A stretch of 64,000 bases of DNA from Pseudomonas sp. KUIN-1 (lineage in GTDB: Bacteria > Pseudomonadota > Gammaproteobacteria > Pseudomonadales > Pseudomonadaceae): contig NZ_AP020337.1 in NCBI RefSeq assembly GCF_009176725.1, positions 496,001 to 560,000 on the forward strand. The letters run 5' to 3'. Shown here in pieces: positions 52,713 through 62,800 of this stretch. Within the stretch, counting starts at the first letter, position 1. Every line of letters begins with the position of its first letter. The notes beneath the pieces were generated by a model that saw only the letters and a list, made by a program, of their open reading frames with translations, did not search any database and was not told the DNA's origin. The position numbers and the translations under genes are program-made.

Positions 52713-53378
52713 CTACCGGTTCCGGCTTCGCTCGAAGGCGGCCAGAATCGTTCGTTCCGATTGCACCAGATAATCCTCGAGCATGCGCGTTGCCTCATCG
52801 GTCTTGCCCGCGTCCAGGCGCCCGAGTACCGCAGCATTCATGTCCAGATAAGGCGAATGCAGCAGTTCCGGATTGTTGAGCAAGCCGAAGGCCAGTCGCA
52901 ACTCTGCCGATATCTGCGCATAAAACGCCACCAGTCGCGGGCTGTCGGACAGCTCGACGATGGCCTTGTGAAACATCATGTTGGCGGTGCCCACGGCGAT
53001 CCAGTCCTTCGCTTCACGCGCCTGCACGCCTGCCTCGACCGCATTGCGCATGTGCAGCACACCGGGATGCTGTGGATAAGCCTGGGCAATCGCCCCGCAC
53101 TCGATGAAGCGCCGAATTCGGTAGATATCGATGATCGACGCCATATCAGGCTTGGCCACGGTGACGCCGCGATTGGGCTCGTGGGTCAGCAGTCCTTCGC
53201 GGGTCAGTACTCTGAAGGCTTCTCTCAGGGTATTACGGGAAATATCCAGACTCTCGGCCAGAGCGGCTTCCGAGAGGCGCTGACCAGGCACCAGCTCGCC
53301 CTCGACCAGCATTCTGCGAAGCTCAGTGGTGATTGATTCTCCGAGGGTGCGAGGGAGGGTAGAAGCAGCGTCGTTCAT
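52713..53378 (-). CDS. GntR-family regulator (FCD/FadR subfamily) of the oxoproline operon
   Basis: A 221-residue regulator with an N-terminal winged helix (AALAESLDISRNTLREAFRV, residues ~40-65) and a C-terminal all-helical FCD effector domain. The frame is open to 53600, but ATG 53378 (MNDAASTLPRTLGESI) is the family-type start; the longer version lacks sense. It is divergent from the permease/pxp operon and most likely represses it, with a candidate operator at 53526-53538. Effector unknown; 5-oxoproline or a relative is a fair guess. Confidence 0.85.
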   Translation of the reverse strand: MNDAASTLPRTLGESITTELRRMLVEGELVPGQRLSEAALAESLDISRNTLREAFRVLTREGLLTHEPNRGVTVAKPDMASIIDIYRIRRFIECGAIAQAYPQHPGVLHMRNAVEAGVQAREAKDWIAVGTANMMFHKAIVELSDSPRLVAFYAQISAELRLAFGLLNNPELLHSPYLDMNAAVLGRLDAGKTDEATRMLEDYLVQSERTILAAFERSRNR

Positions 53379-53525
53379 AAAAGGTCCAGAGAAAGAAAAG
53401 CCAGGTCGATATTCCACGACAGCTGATTGGCTGGCAAGGACGAAGGTCAACAGATGCTTCATCAGGTAGCACACCTGAGTCCCTGCGTAACAACATGGTG
53501 CACATGGTTGATCCACACCATCTAC

Positions 53526-53538
53526 ATTGTTCAACAAT
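53526..53538. promoter_or_regulatory. Candidate FCD-regulator operator
   Basis: ATTGTT-C-AACAAT is a perfect inverted repeat in the divergent region. Its core TTGTTCAACAA fits the TNGTNNNACNA pattern of FadR-subfamily GntR operators. It lies about 95 bases before the permease start and 150 before the regulator start. A second, longer inverted repeat, ATGGTG-N15-CACCAT (53495-53521), lies beside it. Confidence 0.55.
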
Positions 53539-53631
53539 ATTATCTTTGTGTATCTACAACTTGGCGCGCTTGAATGACCTTTGGCATGGTCGTTGCTCAA
53601 GCAGATTACCTCTCATCTCAGGAATGCCGCC

Positions 53632-54864
53632 GTGACACAGACTGCCAATGAGTTCACCAAGGCGCGCCGCGCCTCATTGATCGCCGCGATCTTCATGATG
53701 GCGACCTCTGCCATCGGCCCTGGCTTTCTGACCCAGACAGCCACGTTCACCGCGACGCTGGGGGCGGCGTTTGCCTTCGGCATCCTGGCTTCGATCCTGA
53801 TCGACTTCGTGGTGCAGCTGAATGTCTGGCGCATCGTCACGCTGACCAGAATGCGCGCGGCCGACCTCGCCAACGCAGCGATCCCCGGCAGCGGTTATCT
53901 GCTCGCGGTATTGGTCATCTTCGGCGGCCTGGTATTCAGTCTGGGCAACATCGCCGGTGCGGGCCTGGGCTTGAACGCGTTGACCGGGCTTGATCCCAAA
54001 TGGGGTGGCGCCTTGAGCGCGTTGATCGCCATCGCGATCTTTTCGTCGCACCGCGCCGGCATCGCCATGGACCGCATCATGATGGTGCTGGGCACCCTGA
54101 AGGTCTGCCTGATTCTGTTCGCCGCCTTTGCCTCGCATCCGCCGCTGGGTGAAGCGCTGCGCCAGACCGTCCTGCCGGACATGGTCGATTTCGCGGCCAT
54201 CACCACCATTGTCGGCGGCACGGTCGGCGGCTATATCACTTACGCCGGTGCTCACCGCTTGCTGGATCGCGGCACCGTCGGGGTCGAGAACATCGATGTA
54301 GTGTCCAAGGCGGCGCTCACCGGTATTCTGGTCACCGGGGTTGTTCGTTACATACTCTTTCTGGCGATCCTCGGCGTGGTCGCCAGCGGCGTCGTCATCG
54401 ACGTGTCCGGTAAGGGCGCAAACCCTGCGGCCCAGGCGTTCACTGCTGCCGCTGGCAACTTCGGCCTGATCATGTTCGGCCTGGTGCTCTGGGCGGCCGG
54501 TATCAGCAGCGTGATCGGCGCGTCTTACACGTCGATGTCGTTCATCACGGTGTTTTCCAAGCGCATCACCGAGCGAGCTCGTAACCTCGCCACGGTCGGC
54601 TTTATCCTGATCACCGTGGTCGTATACGTCATGTGGGGCAAACCACCGGCTGCGCTGCTGGTCTTTGCCGGGGGCTTCAACGGCTTGATCCTGCCACTGG
54701 GCCTGAGCATTTTCATGTACGTCGGCTGGCGCCGGTCCGACATGATGGACGGCTACCACTACCCGCGCTGGCTGCTGGTACTGGGCGTGCTGACCTGTCT
54801 GCTGTCGTGGTACATGGCGTTCAAATCAGTCGGTCCTATCTTTGCCTTCATCAATGCAGCCTGA
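53632..54864 (+). CDS. NRAMP-related permease of the oxoproline operon
   Basis: A 410-residue membrane protein with about 11 helices, of the NRAMP superfamily (GPGFL at residues 29-33 of the first helix). The DPGN metal-binding motif that should follow in helix 1 is absent (TQTATFTATLG instead), so manganese/iron transport is unlikely. Its place with pxpA and pxpBC, as for ycsG in Bacillus subtilis, suggests uptake of 5-oxoproline or an amide. Start is GTG 53632 with AGGAA seven bases upstream; the frame is open from 53581. pxpA follows after 15 bases. Confidence 0.85.
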   Translation: MTQTANEFTKARRASLIAAIFMMATSAIGPGFLTQTATFTATLGAAFAFGILASILIDFVVQLNVWRIVTLTRMRAADLANAAIPGSGYLLAVLVIFGGLVFSLGNIAGAGLGLNALTGLDPKWGGALSALIAIAIFSSHRAGIAMDRIMMVLGTLKVCLILFAAFASHPPLGEALRQTVLPDMVDFAAITTIVGGTVGGYITYAGAHRLLDRGTVGVENIDVVSKAALTGILVTGVVRYILFLAILGVVASGVVIDVSGKGANPAAQAFTAAAGNFGLIMFGLVLWAAGISSVIGASYTSMSFITVFSKRITERARNLATVGFILITVVVYVMWGKPPAALLVFAGGFNGLILPLGLSIFMYVGWRRSDMMDGYHYPRWLLVLGVLTCLLSWYMAFKSVGPIFAFINAA

Positions 54865-54879
54865 TTTCGGAGAATAAAA

Positions 54880-55644
54880 ATGCCTGCAATAGACCTCAAC
54901 AGTGATCTCGGTGAAAGCTTCGGCGCCTGGAGCATGGGCGATGACGAGGCGATTCTCGATGTGGTCAGCAGCGCCAACGTGGCCTGCGGCTTCCATGCCG
55001 GTGACCCGGCCGGGATCCTGCGCACCCTCGAGGCCGCTGCGGCCCGGGGCGTTGCCATCGGCGCGCATGTGGCCTACCCGGACCTGGTAGGGTTTGGCCG
55101 CCGCAACATGGACGTCCCGTCCGACCAGCTGACCGCCGATGTCATTTATCAGATCGGTGCGCTTCAGGGCCTGGCCCGCAGCGCCGGGACGAGCGTGAGC
55201 TACGTCAAACCCCACGGCGCGCTGTACAACACCATTGCTGGTGATCAGCGTCAGGCCGCGGCGGTCATTCAGGCGCTGCTGCGCATTGATCCCGAGTTGA
55301 AGCTGGTGTGCCTGGCTAATTCCCCGCTGCTCGACTGGGCACGCGAAGCCGGGCTTTCCTGCGTCGCCGAAGCGTTCGCCGACCGCGCCTATACCGCTCA
55401 AGGCACGCTGGTCTCGCGCTCGCGGCCCGGTGCGGTGCTGCACGACGCCGAACTGATCGCCGAGCGCATGCTGCGCCTGGTGCGCGAAGGCGTCATCGAG
55501 GCTGAAGATGGCCGCGAAATCAGCCTGCAGGCCGATTCGATCTGCGTGCATGGCGACAGCCCGGGCGCGGTGAACATCGCCCGCATCCTGAAAAACCGTC
55601 TGCACGACGCAGGCGTCACTGTCCGCGCATTCAATCGAGGCTGA
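54880..55644 (+). CDS. pxpA: 5-oxoprolinase subunit A (LamB/YcsF family)
   Basis: A 254-residue protein with the LamB/YcsF signature [14 protein letters not shown] at the start and [12 protein letters not shown] and [13 protein letters not shown] further on. PxpA is one of three parts (A, B, C) of the prokaryotic ATP-dependent 5-oxoprolinase, which opens 5-oxoproline to glutamate. The ATG follows GGAGAATAAAA. Two bases separate its stop from the next ATG. Confidence 0.94.
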   Translation: MPAIDLNSDLGESFGAWSMGDDEAILDVVSSANVACGFHAGDPAGILRTLEAAAARGVAIGAHVAYPDLVGFGRRNMDVPSDQLTADVIYQIGALQGLARSAGTSVSYVKPHGALYNTIAGDQRQAAAVIQALLRIDPELKLVCLANSPLLDWAREAGLSCVAEAFADRAYTAQGTLVSRSRPGAVLHDAELIAERMLRLVREGVIEAEDGREISLQADSICVHGDSPGAVNIARILKNRLHDAGVTVRAFNRG

Positions 55645-55646
55645 TC

Positions 55647-56441
55647 ATGAACTCACTGCAACTCGCCCGCGAGGCTGCCAGCGCCGCCCGTGCCCGTTAT
55701 CGCCAGGGATTCGTCGCGCCGACCGCTGGCGAGGCGCCTGGTCTGACCCAGTGCAACATGATCACCCTGCCACGTGAATGGGCGTATGACTTTCTGCTGT
55801 TCGCACAGCGCAACCCGCAAGCCTGCCCGGTGCTGGATGTGACCGAGGCCGGCAGCCACACCACCCTGTTGGCCGAGCAGGCTGATCTGCGCACCGACCT
55901 GCCGCTGTACCGGGTCTGGCGCGATGGGCAACTGGCCGAAGAACTGAGTGATGTGAGCCACATCTGGGCGCAGCACACCGATCTGGTCAGCTTTCTGATC
56001 GGTTGCAGCTTCACCTTCGAAACCGACCTGATGCACGCCGGCATCGATGTGCGCCACATCAGCGAAGGCTGCAATGTGCCGATGTACCGCAGCAACCGGG
56101 TCTGCCGCCCGGCCGGGCGCCTGCAGGGCAACATGGTGGTGTCGATGCGCCCGATCGCGGCGGACCGGGTTGCCGAAGCGGCGCGCATCACCGGGCGCTA
56201 TCCCGGTGTGCACGGCGCGCCAGTACACGTCGGTGAGCCTGAACTGCTCGGCATCAACGACCTAGCGAACCCTGATTTTGGTGATGCGGTGACGATCAGG
56301 CCCGGCGAGATTCCGGTGTTCTGGGCCTGCGGCGTGACCCCGCAGGCAGTGGTGATGGCGTCCCGTGTGCCATTTGCGATTTCCCACGCGCCCGGCCACA
56401 TGTTCATTACCGATATTCCGGACAGCTACTACCACGTATAG
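55647..56441 (+). CDS. DUF1445 putative hydro-lyase (YcsI family)
   Basis: A 264-residue protein of the DUF1445/YcsI family. [33 protein letters not shown] and [19 protein letters not shown] are conserved stretches. A related domain is part of the mammalian D-glutamate cyclase, which forms 5-oxo-D-proline, so a role around glutamate/5-oxoproline is plausible, but activity of the bacterial family is not established. It is tightly placed between pxpA and pxpBC. Confidence 0.85.
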   Translation: MNSLQLAREAASAARARYRQGFVAPTAGEAPGLTQCNMITLPREWAYDFLLFAQRNPQACPVLDVTEAGSHTTLLAEQADLRTDLPLYRVWRDGQLAEELSDVSHIWAQHTDLVSFLIGCSFTFETDLMHAGIDVRHISEGCNVPMYRSNRVCRPAGRLQGNMVVSMRPIAADRVAEAARITGRYPGVHGAPVHVGEPELLGINDLANPDFGDAVTIRPGEIPVFWACGVTPQAVVMASRVPFAISHAPGHMFITDIPDSYYHV

Positions 56442-56450
56442 GAGAGGCTC

Positions 56451-58055
56451 ATGCGTTTCTACCCGGCCAACCTGGATGCACTCCTGGTTGAACTGTCGAA
56501 TCTGGACGAGACCCTGGCCCTGTTCGAATCGTTACAGCAGATGCCCATCGCTGGCGTGGAGGAAATCGTCCCGGCCGCCCGAACGTTGCTGGTGCATTTT
56601 CGTCCGTCAGCCATCGGTTTCGAAGCACTGGCCACACAGATCGCCTCGCGCGACATTCGTGGCAAGGCGCGCGAGGCGGGCAAGCTGATCGAAATACCGG
56701 TGCATTACAACGGCGAAGACCTGGCCGATGTCGCCCGCGAGCTGGATATCAGCGTCGAGGAAGTGATCAGGCGCCACACCGGCAGCGACTACAACGTTGC
56801 GTTCTGCGGTTTTGCCCCCGGTTTTGCCTACCTCAGCGGCGGCGCCGGGTTCGTGGTGCCACGGCGCAGCACGCCGCGCACGCGTATTCCGGCTGGCGCA
56901 GTGGCACTGGCCGGTGGTTTCAGTGGTATTTACCCACAGGCCAGCCCCGGCGGCTGGCAGATCATCGGGGTGACCACCTCAACCATGTGGGACCTGGGCC
57001 GCGACGAGCCCGCCTTGCTCCAGCCCGGCTACCGCGTGCGTTTCCAGGATGCCGGTCCGCTCCCGGAGACTCGTGTGCAGGTTGCCGCACCTGTCCGGCC
57101 GCAGGCGACGACGGTCAGCGAAGACTATCTGCAGATCGAGACGCCAGGTCTGCAGACCCTGTTTCAGGACCTGGGGCGTCCCGGTCGCGCGGGGCAGGGT
57201 GTTTCCGCATCGGGCGCGCTGGATCGCGGCGCCTTGCGCGCTGCCAACCGCGCGGTGGGTAACGATCCGGCGACGGCGTGCCTGGAAATTCTCATGGGCG
57301 GCCTGACCTTTACCTGTCAGGGGCAGACCGTTGTGGCGATTACCGGGGCTCAGGTCAGCGTCGAGGTGCTGACCGCCGAAGGGCAAAAATTGCGGCCGCT
57401 GCTTTATGCGCCTTTTTCTCTACAGAACGGCGATCAGGTCAGCATCGGTTCCCCGACTGCCGGCCTGCGCAATTATCTGGCGGTTCGTGGCGGTTTCATT
57501 CATGAGCCGGTGCTCGGCAGCCTGTCCACCGACACGCTGGCCCAGGTCGGGCCCGCCGCGTTGGCAGCGGGTGACCGGCTGGGCTTCACGCGCAGAACCG
57601 GCGGCCTTTCAGTATCGACTGCCGAACAACCGGCCTTCGAGATGCCGCGTAGCGATGAGGTCATCACCCTGGATGTGGTCATGGGGCCGCGCAGTGACTG
57701 GTTCAGCGCCGAAGCACAGCAGCTGCTGGCGCAACAGACCTGGCGGGTCACGCCGCAATCCAACCGTATCGGCATTCGCCTGGCGGGCGAGCAATCGCTG
57801 CAACGTGCCGTCGATGGCGAGTTGCCCAGCGAGGGCACCACAGTCGGCGCCATTCAAGTGCCGCCCAGTGGCCAGCCGGTGCTGTTTCTGGCCGATCACC
57901 CGTTGACCGGTGGTTATCCGGTCATCGGCGCAGTCGCCACCTACCACCTGGACAAGGCCGGGCAGATTCCGGTCAATGCCCGCATTCGTTTCAACCCGCT
58001 GAGCGCCTTCGAGCCAGTGCGCCCCGCCACTTCAGACGAGACCAAGAACAGATGA
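56451..58055 (+). CDS. pxpBC: Fused 5-oxoprolinase subunits B and C (KipI-KipA fusion)
   Basis: A 534-residue fusion. Residues 1 to ~210 are the PxpB/KipI (AHS1) domain with [15 protein letters not shown] at 116-130; residues ~225-534 are PxpC/KipA (AHS2), beginning [19 protein letters not shown]. In E. coli these are separate proteins of about 218 and 310 residues. The pair is homologous to the carboxyltransferase part of urea carboxylase. The last four bases (ATGA) overlap the biotin carboxylase start, so the two proteins are made in close ratio. Confidence 0.92.
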   Translation: MRFYPANLDALLVELSNLDETLALFESLQQMPIAGVEEIVPAARTLLVHFRPSAIGFEALATQIASRDIRGKAREAGKLIEIPVHYNGEDLADVARELDISVEEVIRRHTGSDYNVAFCGFAPGFAYLSGGAGFVVPRRSTPRTRIPAGAVALAGGFSGIYPQASPGGWQIIGVTTSTMWDLGRDEPALLQPGYRVRFQDAGPLPETRVQVAAPVRPQATTVSEDYLQIETPGLQTLFQDLGRPGRAGQGVSASGALDRGALRAANRAVGNDPATACLEILMGGLTFTCQGQTVVAITGAQVSVEVLTAEGQKLRPLLYAPFSLQNGDQVSIGSPTAGLRNYLAVRGGFIHEPVLGSLSTDTLAQVGPAALAAGDRLGFTRRTGGLSVSTAEQPAFEMPRSDEVITLDVVMGPRSDWFSAEAQQLLAQQTWRVTPQSNRIGIRLAGEQSLQRAVDGELPSEGTTVGAIQVPPSGQPVLFLADHPLTGGYPVIGAVATYHLDKAGQIPVNARIRFNPLSAFEPVRPATSDETKNR

Positions 58056-59785
58056 AAAAGGTTCTGATAGCCAATCGTGGCGAAATTGCCGTTCGTATTG
58101 CCCGTGCCTGCCGTGACTACGGAGTCGCCTCGGTGGCGGTGTACGCTGATGCCGATATCGACGCGCTGCACGTGCGTCAGGCCGATGAAGCCTACGGGCT
58201 GCAAGGCGAGCGCCCGACCGACACCTACCTGAACATCGAAAAGCTGCTGGCGGTTGCCGCTCGTGCGGGTGCCGACGCGGTTCACCCAGGCTACGGCTTT
58301 CTCTCGGAGCGCGCCGAATTCGCCCGCGCGGTGATCGACGCCGGTCTGATCTGGATCGGCCCCGATCCTGCGACCATCGACGCACTGGGCGACAAGGTCC
58401 AGGCCCGACGTATCGCCCTGAAAGTCGGCGCACCCCTGGTGGCCGGTACGGAAGACCCGGTAAACGATGCCTCTGAGGTGGTCACATTTGCCGAGCAGCA
58501 CGGCCTGCCGATTGCCATCAAGGCTGCCTTTGGCGGCGGTGGGCGCGGCCTGAAAGTCGCCTGGAAGCTCGATGAAGTCAGCGAGCTGTACGAATCTGCA
58601 GTGCGTGAGGCGGTGACCGCGTTCGGTCGTGGCGAGTGCTTCGTCGAGCGCTTCCTGGATCGCCCACGGCACATCGAAGCGCAGATCATCGCCGACCGTC
58701 ATGGCCGGGTGGTTGTGGTCGGCACCCGTGACTGCTCGTTGCAGCGTCGCAACCAGAAGCTGATCGAAGAAGCGCCAGCGCCTTATCTGAATGACGAACT
58801 GCGCCAGCGCATTCACGAGTCGGCCCGCGCGGTCTGCGCCGAAGCGGGCTATGTCGGTGCCGGTACGGTGGAGTTCCTGCTCAGCGGCGATGGCACCCTG
58901 TCGTTCCTGGAGGTCAACACGCGCTTGCAGGTCGAACACCCGGTGACGGAAGAAACCAGCGGTGTGGACCTGGTCATCGAACAACTTCGCGTCGCCGACG
59001 GCCTGCCGCTGTCGTTCGATGGCACGCCTGTGCCGCGCGGTCACAGCTTTGAATTCCGCATCAATGCCGAAGACGCGGGCAACGGCTTTCTGCCGACGCC
59101 GGGGTCTATCACTTTATTTCAGCCGCCGTCCGGTCCGGGCGTGCGTCTGGACACCGGCGTGGCAGAAGGCTCACGGGTCTCACCGAACTTCGACTCGATG
59201 ATCGCCAAGCTGATCGTCACCGGCGCCACCCGCGAACAGGCCATCAGCCGCGCCCGCCGTGCGCTGGCCGAGTTCAAGGTGGAAGGCGTGGCCACCGTGC
59301 TGCCGTTCCATCGGGCGGTCATGGACCATGCCGACTTCACCGCGGCCGATACCTTCGCTGTCCACACCCGCTGGATCGAAACCGACTTCGCCGAGCACGT
59401 CACCATCGCCCCGCGCAACGCAGAGCCGGTCGATCCCGGCGTGTTGCGCACCTTCGTTGAAATCGACGGCAAACGCCATGAGCTGGGCCTGCCTGCTGCG
59501 CTGCTGGCTGGCGTGAGCCTGAACGCTGCCGCCCCGGCTTACGCCAGCCAGCCAGTCGCCGACACCCCGGACCCGCACGCAGTGCTGACGCCGGTCGCGG
59601 GCAACCTGCATGCCTGGGCGGTTGAAGACGGTGCGACGGTAGAGAAGGGACAGGTGATCGCGATCATGGAGGCGATGAAGATGGAAACATCGATACTGGC
59701 GCCGTGTGCCGGAACCGTGCAGATCAGCAAGGAGCCTGGGGGGTATCTGGAGGCGAAGGTGGTGATTGGGCGGGTTGAGGCCTGA
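58052..59785 (+). CDS. Biotin carboxylase fused to biotin carboxyl carrier domain
   Basis: A 577-residue protein. Residues 1 to ~450 are a biotin carboxylase ([23 protein letters not shown]-grasp loop [27 protein letters not shown]). The C-terminal ~75 residues are a biotinyl domain with the site [10 protein letters not shown], biotin on about K543. No acyl-CoA carboxyltransferase is encoded nearby. The gene overlaps pxpBC, whose domains resemble a urea-carboxylase carboxyltransferase. So it probably serves that complex and not fatty acid synthesis or propionyl-CoA carboxylation. It ends the operon. Confidence 0.9.
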   Translation: MKKVLIANRGEIAVRIARACRDYGVASVAVYADADIDALHVRQADEAYGLQGERPTDTYLNIEKLLAVAARAGADAVHPGYGFLSERAEFARAVIDAGLIWIGPDPATIDALGDKVQARRIALKVGAPLVAGTEDPVNDASEVVTFAEQHGLPIAIKAAFGGGGRGLKVAWKLDEVSELYESAVREAVTAFGRGECFVERFLDRPRHIEAQIIADRHGRVVVVGTRDCSLQRRNQKLIEEAPAPYLNDELRQRIHESARAVCAEAGYVGAGTVEFLLSGDGTLSFLEVNTRLQVEHPVTEETSGVDLVIEQLRVADGLPLSFDGTPVPRGHSFEFRINAEDAGNGFLPTPGSITLFQPPSGPGVRLDTGVAEGSRVSPNFDSMIAKLIVTGATREQAISRARRALAEFKVEGVATVLPFHRAVMDHADFTAADTFAVHTRWIETDFAEHVTIAPRNAEPVDPGVLRTFVEIDGKRHELGLPAALLAGVSLNAAAPAYASQPVADTPDPHAVLTPVAGNLHAWAVEDGATVEKGQVIAIMEAMKMETSILAPCAGTVQISKEPGGYLEAKVVIGRVEA

Positions 59786-59798
59786 TTTGATCGTTAAT

Positions 59799-59830
59799 GT
59801 GCGTCAGCCGCGTGGGGGCGGCTGACGCAC
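59799..59830 (+). terminator. Terminator-like hairpin after the biotin carboxylase gene
   Basis: A 13-base perfect stem GTGCGTCAGCCGC / GCGGCTGACGCAC with a six-base loop, 13 bases after the stop and 13 before the stop of the convergent gene. There is no long T run on the plus strand. Confidence 0.7.
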
Positions 59831-59843
59831 ACTGTCAGTCTTC

Positions 59844-62800
59844 TCAATCCAACCGCAACTCAGGCGGCTCGGGCGCATCCTTGGTCGCCGGGGTTACGGT
59901 AGTGTTCACCGGCTGCAGGGTGGTTTTTCCGGTCGGCGCATTGCCCTTGTCGCTTGGTTCGGCGGGCACCAGTTTGTATTCCAGGCCCTGGGTATTCTTG
60001 AGGTAGATCTCCATCTGGCGGAACGAGATGTTGATGTGCTGCTTCTTGAACTCGCGATTGATGAAGCGGTTGATCTCGTCGAGTACCGGGTTGCGGTCGC
60101 CCAGGTCGCGTACGTGCATGCGCAGTTCGTGGTCGAGGGTGCTTTCGCCGAAGTTCAGGAAGTAGACGATCGGTTCTGGCTCCTTGAGCACCCGGGGATT
60201 TTCCCGGGCGGCTTGCAGCAGCAGGGAGCGCACCAGGTCCAGGTCCGAGCCGTAATCCACGCCCAGCTTGAGGGTTACGCGGGTGACGGTGTCGGTCAGC
60301 GACCAGTTGATGAGCTGGCCGGTGATGAAGGTCTTGTTCGGGACGATGATGTCCTTGCGGTCGAAGTCGGTGATGGTCGTGGCGCGGATGCGGATCTTGC
60401 TGACCGTCCCCGACAGGGCACCGATGGTGATGGTGTCGCCGATCCGTACCGGACGTTCGAAGAGGATCATGATGCCGGAAATGAAGTTGGCGAAGATTTC
60501 CTGCATGCCGAAGCCCAGTCCCACCGACAGCGCCGCGACCAGCCACTGCAATTTGTCCCAGCTCACGCCCAGTGTCGACAACGTGGTGACGAAGCCGACA
60601 CCGGCGATGGTGTACGACAGCAGTGTGGTCGTCGCGTAGGCACTGCCCTGCGCGAGGTTCATGCGTGACAGCACGAGTACTTCCAGCAGGCCGGGCAGGT
60701 TGCCGGCGAGCACGAAGGTGATGACGATGATCACCCCCGCACCGAGGAAATCGCTCAGGCTGATCGGCACCATGCTCATGTTGGCACCGGTGCCGCTGGT
60801 GTATTCGTAGAGAATGATGTTGTCCAGGTAGGCGAACACCGTGATCAGCTCGGCCCACACCAGATACAGCGCACCGACGAAACCGGCCAGCAGGGCCAGA
60901 CGGATCAGACGCAGCGACTGCTGGTTGACCTGTTCGATGTCCAGCTTGGGTTCTTCGACCGGAATGTCGCTGTCGCCGTTTTCTCTGGCTGCCTGACGCT
61001 TGGCCAGCGCACGCTGATAGGCCAGGCGCCGGGCGGCCACGCTCAGGCCGCGGACGAACGTCGCCTCGACCATCAGCCAGATCATCATCAGGTACAGGGT
61101 GTCGATCAGACGGTCGCTGAGCTTGAGCGCGGTGTAGTAGTAGCCAAAGCAGACTGCGAGGAAGAGCGCGACGGGCAACGCCGTGAACAAGACGCCGACG
61201 GTTTTGCGGAACAGTGAGGCATTGTGATGCGTGGGGCTGGAGATCAGCAGGCGGCCAAGCAGCCAGGTCATCAGGGCGTAACAGGTCAGCACCACGCCGA
61301 TTCCCAGCACGTCGTCGGCCAGTGCGGCAGGCTGGTGTTCGGCGACGGCCACTACCGCCACCAGGGCCAGGACCACCAGCCCCAGGCGCCGCACCCAGCC
61401 ACGCAGGAACTCGACTTGCGCCGTCTCCCAGCGGAAGTGCAACTGCGCAACGCCAGACGGCGCAAGCACGCGATAGGCGGTGTAGAACACCAGCCAGGCC
61501 AGGGCGATCTGCAGCAAGGCCTCGCCCAGGTTGGCGTTTTGACCGCGGGCGTCGATCTGCAGCGCGTAACCGCACAGCGCCAGCCCCAGTGCGACGGGCA
61601 TGGCCAGCAGCACGTTGATCAGCAGCGCCAGTGGCGTCTTCCATTGGCTGTCACGCTTGAAGTGACCGATGTCGGCGTGCAGGCGATTGAGCTTCTGGTA
61701 CAGCGCCTTGCGCCGCCAGGTCAGTATGCCGATCAACAGCAGCAAGGGCAGGAACAGCAGCGGCCGCTGGGTCAGGCCGTCTGACAGTTCGCTGAGGCTG
61801 GATGTCCACGGCAGGGTGGCGACCTGCTTTTGCAGGCGCGGCCAGATATTCTGAAACCATTCCACGTCCAGCGGCTTGTTGCTGGGGATCCAGAACATCT
61901 GCTCGTCGAGTGTGGCGCGCAGCCCCTGAGCGGTGCTGGTCAGTTGCTTCTGGTTCAGTTGCAGGGTGATGGATTCGTTGAGCAACGCGCTCAGTTCGCG
62001 ATTGAGGCGCTCCAGCAAGTCACTGCGGGTGATGGCCAGGTCCAGCAGCGTCCGGCGTAGTTGCGGGGTGACGTTTTCAGGCGGCTGGGTAGCGAGCAGC
62101 TTTTCGACGTAAGCGGTCGGCGTGCTCATCTGTTCGCGTTGCTGGTTGATGTCGAACTGATACAGGCGAATGTTGGCGATTTCATCGGCCAGACCCTTGT
62201 CCAGCTCAAGGTGCGGCAACGCCTGTTTCTGTTTGTAGAGAATCTTGGACAGCAGCAGGCTGCCGCTCAGCACGTTGATCTGCTCGCTGAGGGCTTGATC
62301 GGTCTGGGTCAGGTTGTCGAGTTGCTGCTTGGTCTTGAGGTTCTGCTGGGTCAGCTCGTTGAGGCGGTCGGTGCCGCGCAACAGGTAGTCCGAGAGCTTG
62401 AGGTTGGCAGCGCTTTCGGTCGCCAGCAGGCTGCTGCCGCCGGACTTCTGCGCTTCCAGGGACAGGTCGGCGACCGTTTTCTGCGACTGGGCGCGACGCT
62501 TGTCGTTGATCAGGGTCTGCAGGTCCTGAATTTCCTGCTCCTGGCGCGCGACCTTCTCGGTCAGCAAGTCATGCTGGCTGTTGCCCAGGTCCTGCAACTG
62601 GCTGTTGCCGGCCAGTTCCTGGCGGCGCAGCAGGTTGAGGGCGTTGATCGAGGCCAGCTCTGCATTGAGCAGGTTGCGCTGGTCGGCGCTCAGGGTCTTG
62701 CCGTTGTCCTTGCCATTCTTGAGGATGGCGTTGATCTGCTGGATGCGCGTCTGGTTGGCGCTGATTTCAGTCTGTGCACGCTCCGGCCGCGTTTGCGCGG

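Noticed and set aside
53379..53600. Longer version of the GntR regulator (74 extra residues)
   Set aside because: The extension is unlike any GntR N-terminus and would cover the divergent promoter and operator.
58052..59785. Assignment of the biotin carboxylase as AccC of fatty acid synthesis or as a propionyl/methylcrotonyl-CoA carboxylase subunit
   Set aside because: It carries its own biotinyl domain, overlaps pxpBC and has no acyl-CoA carboxyltransferase gene nearby.
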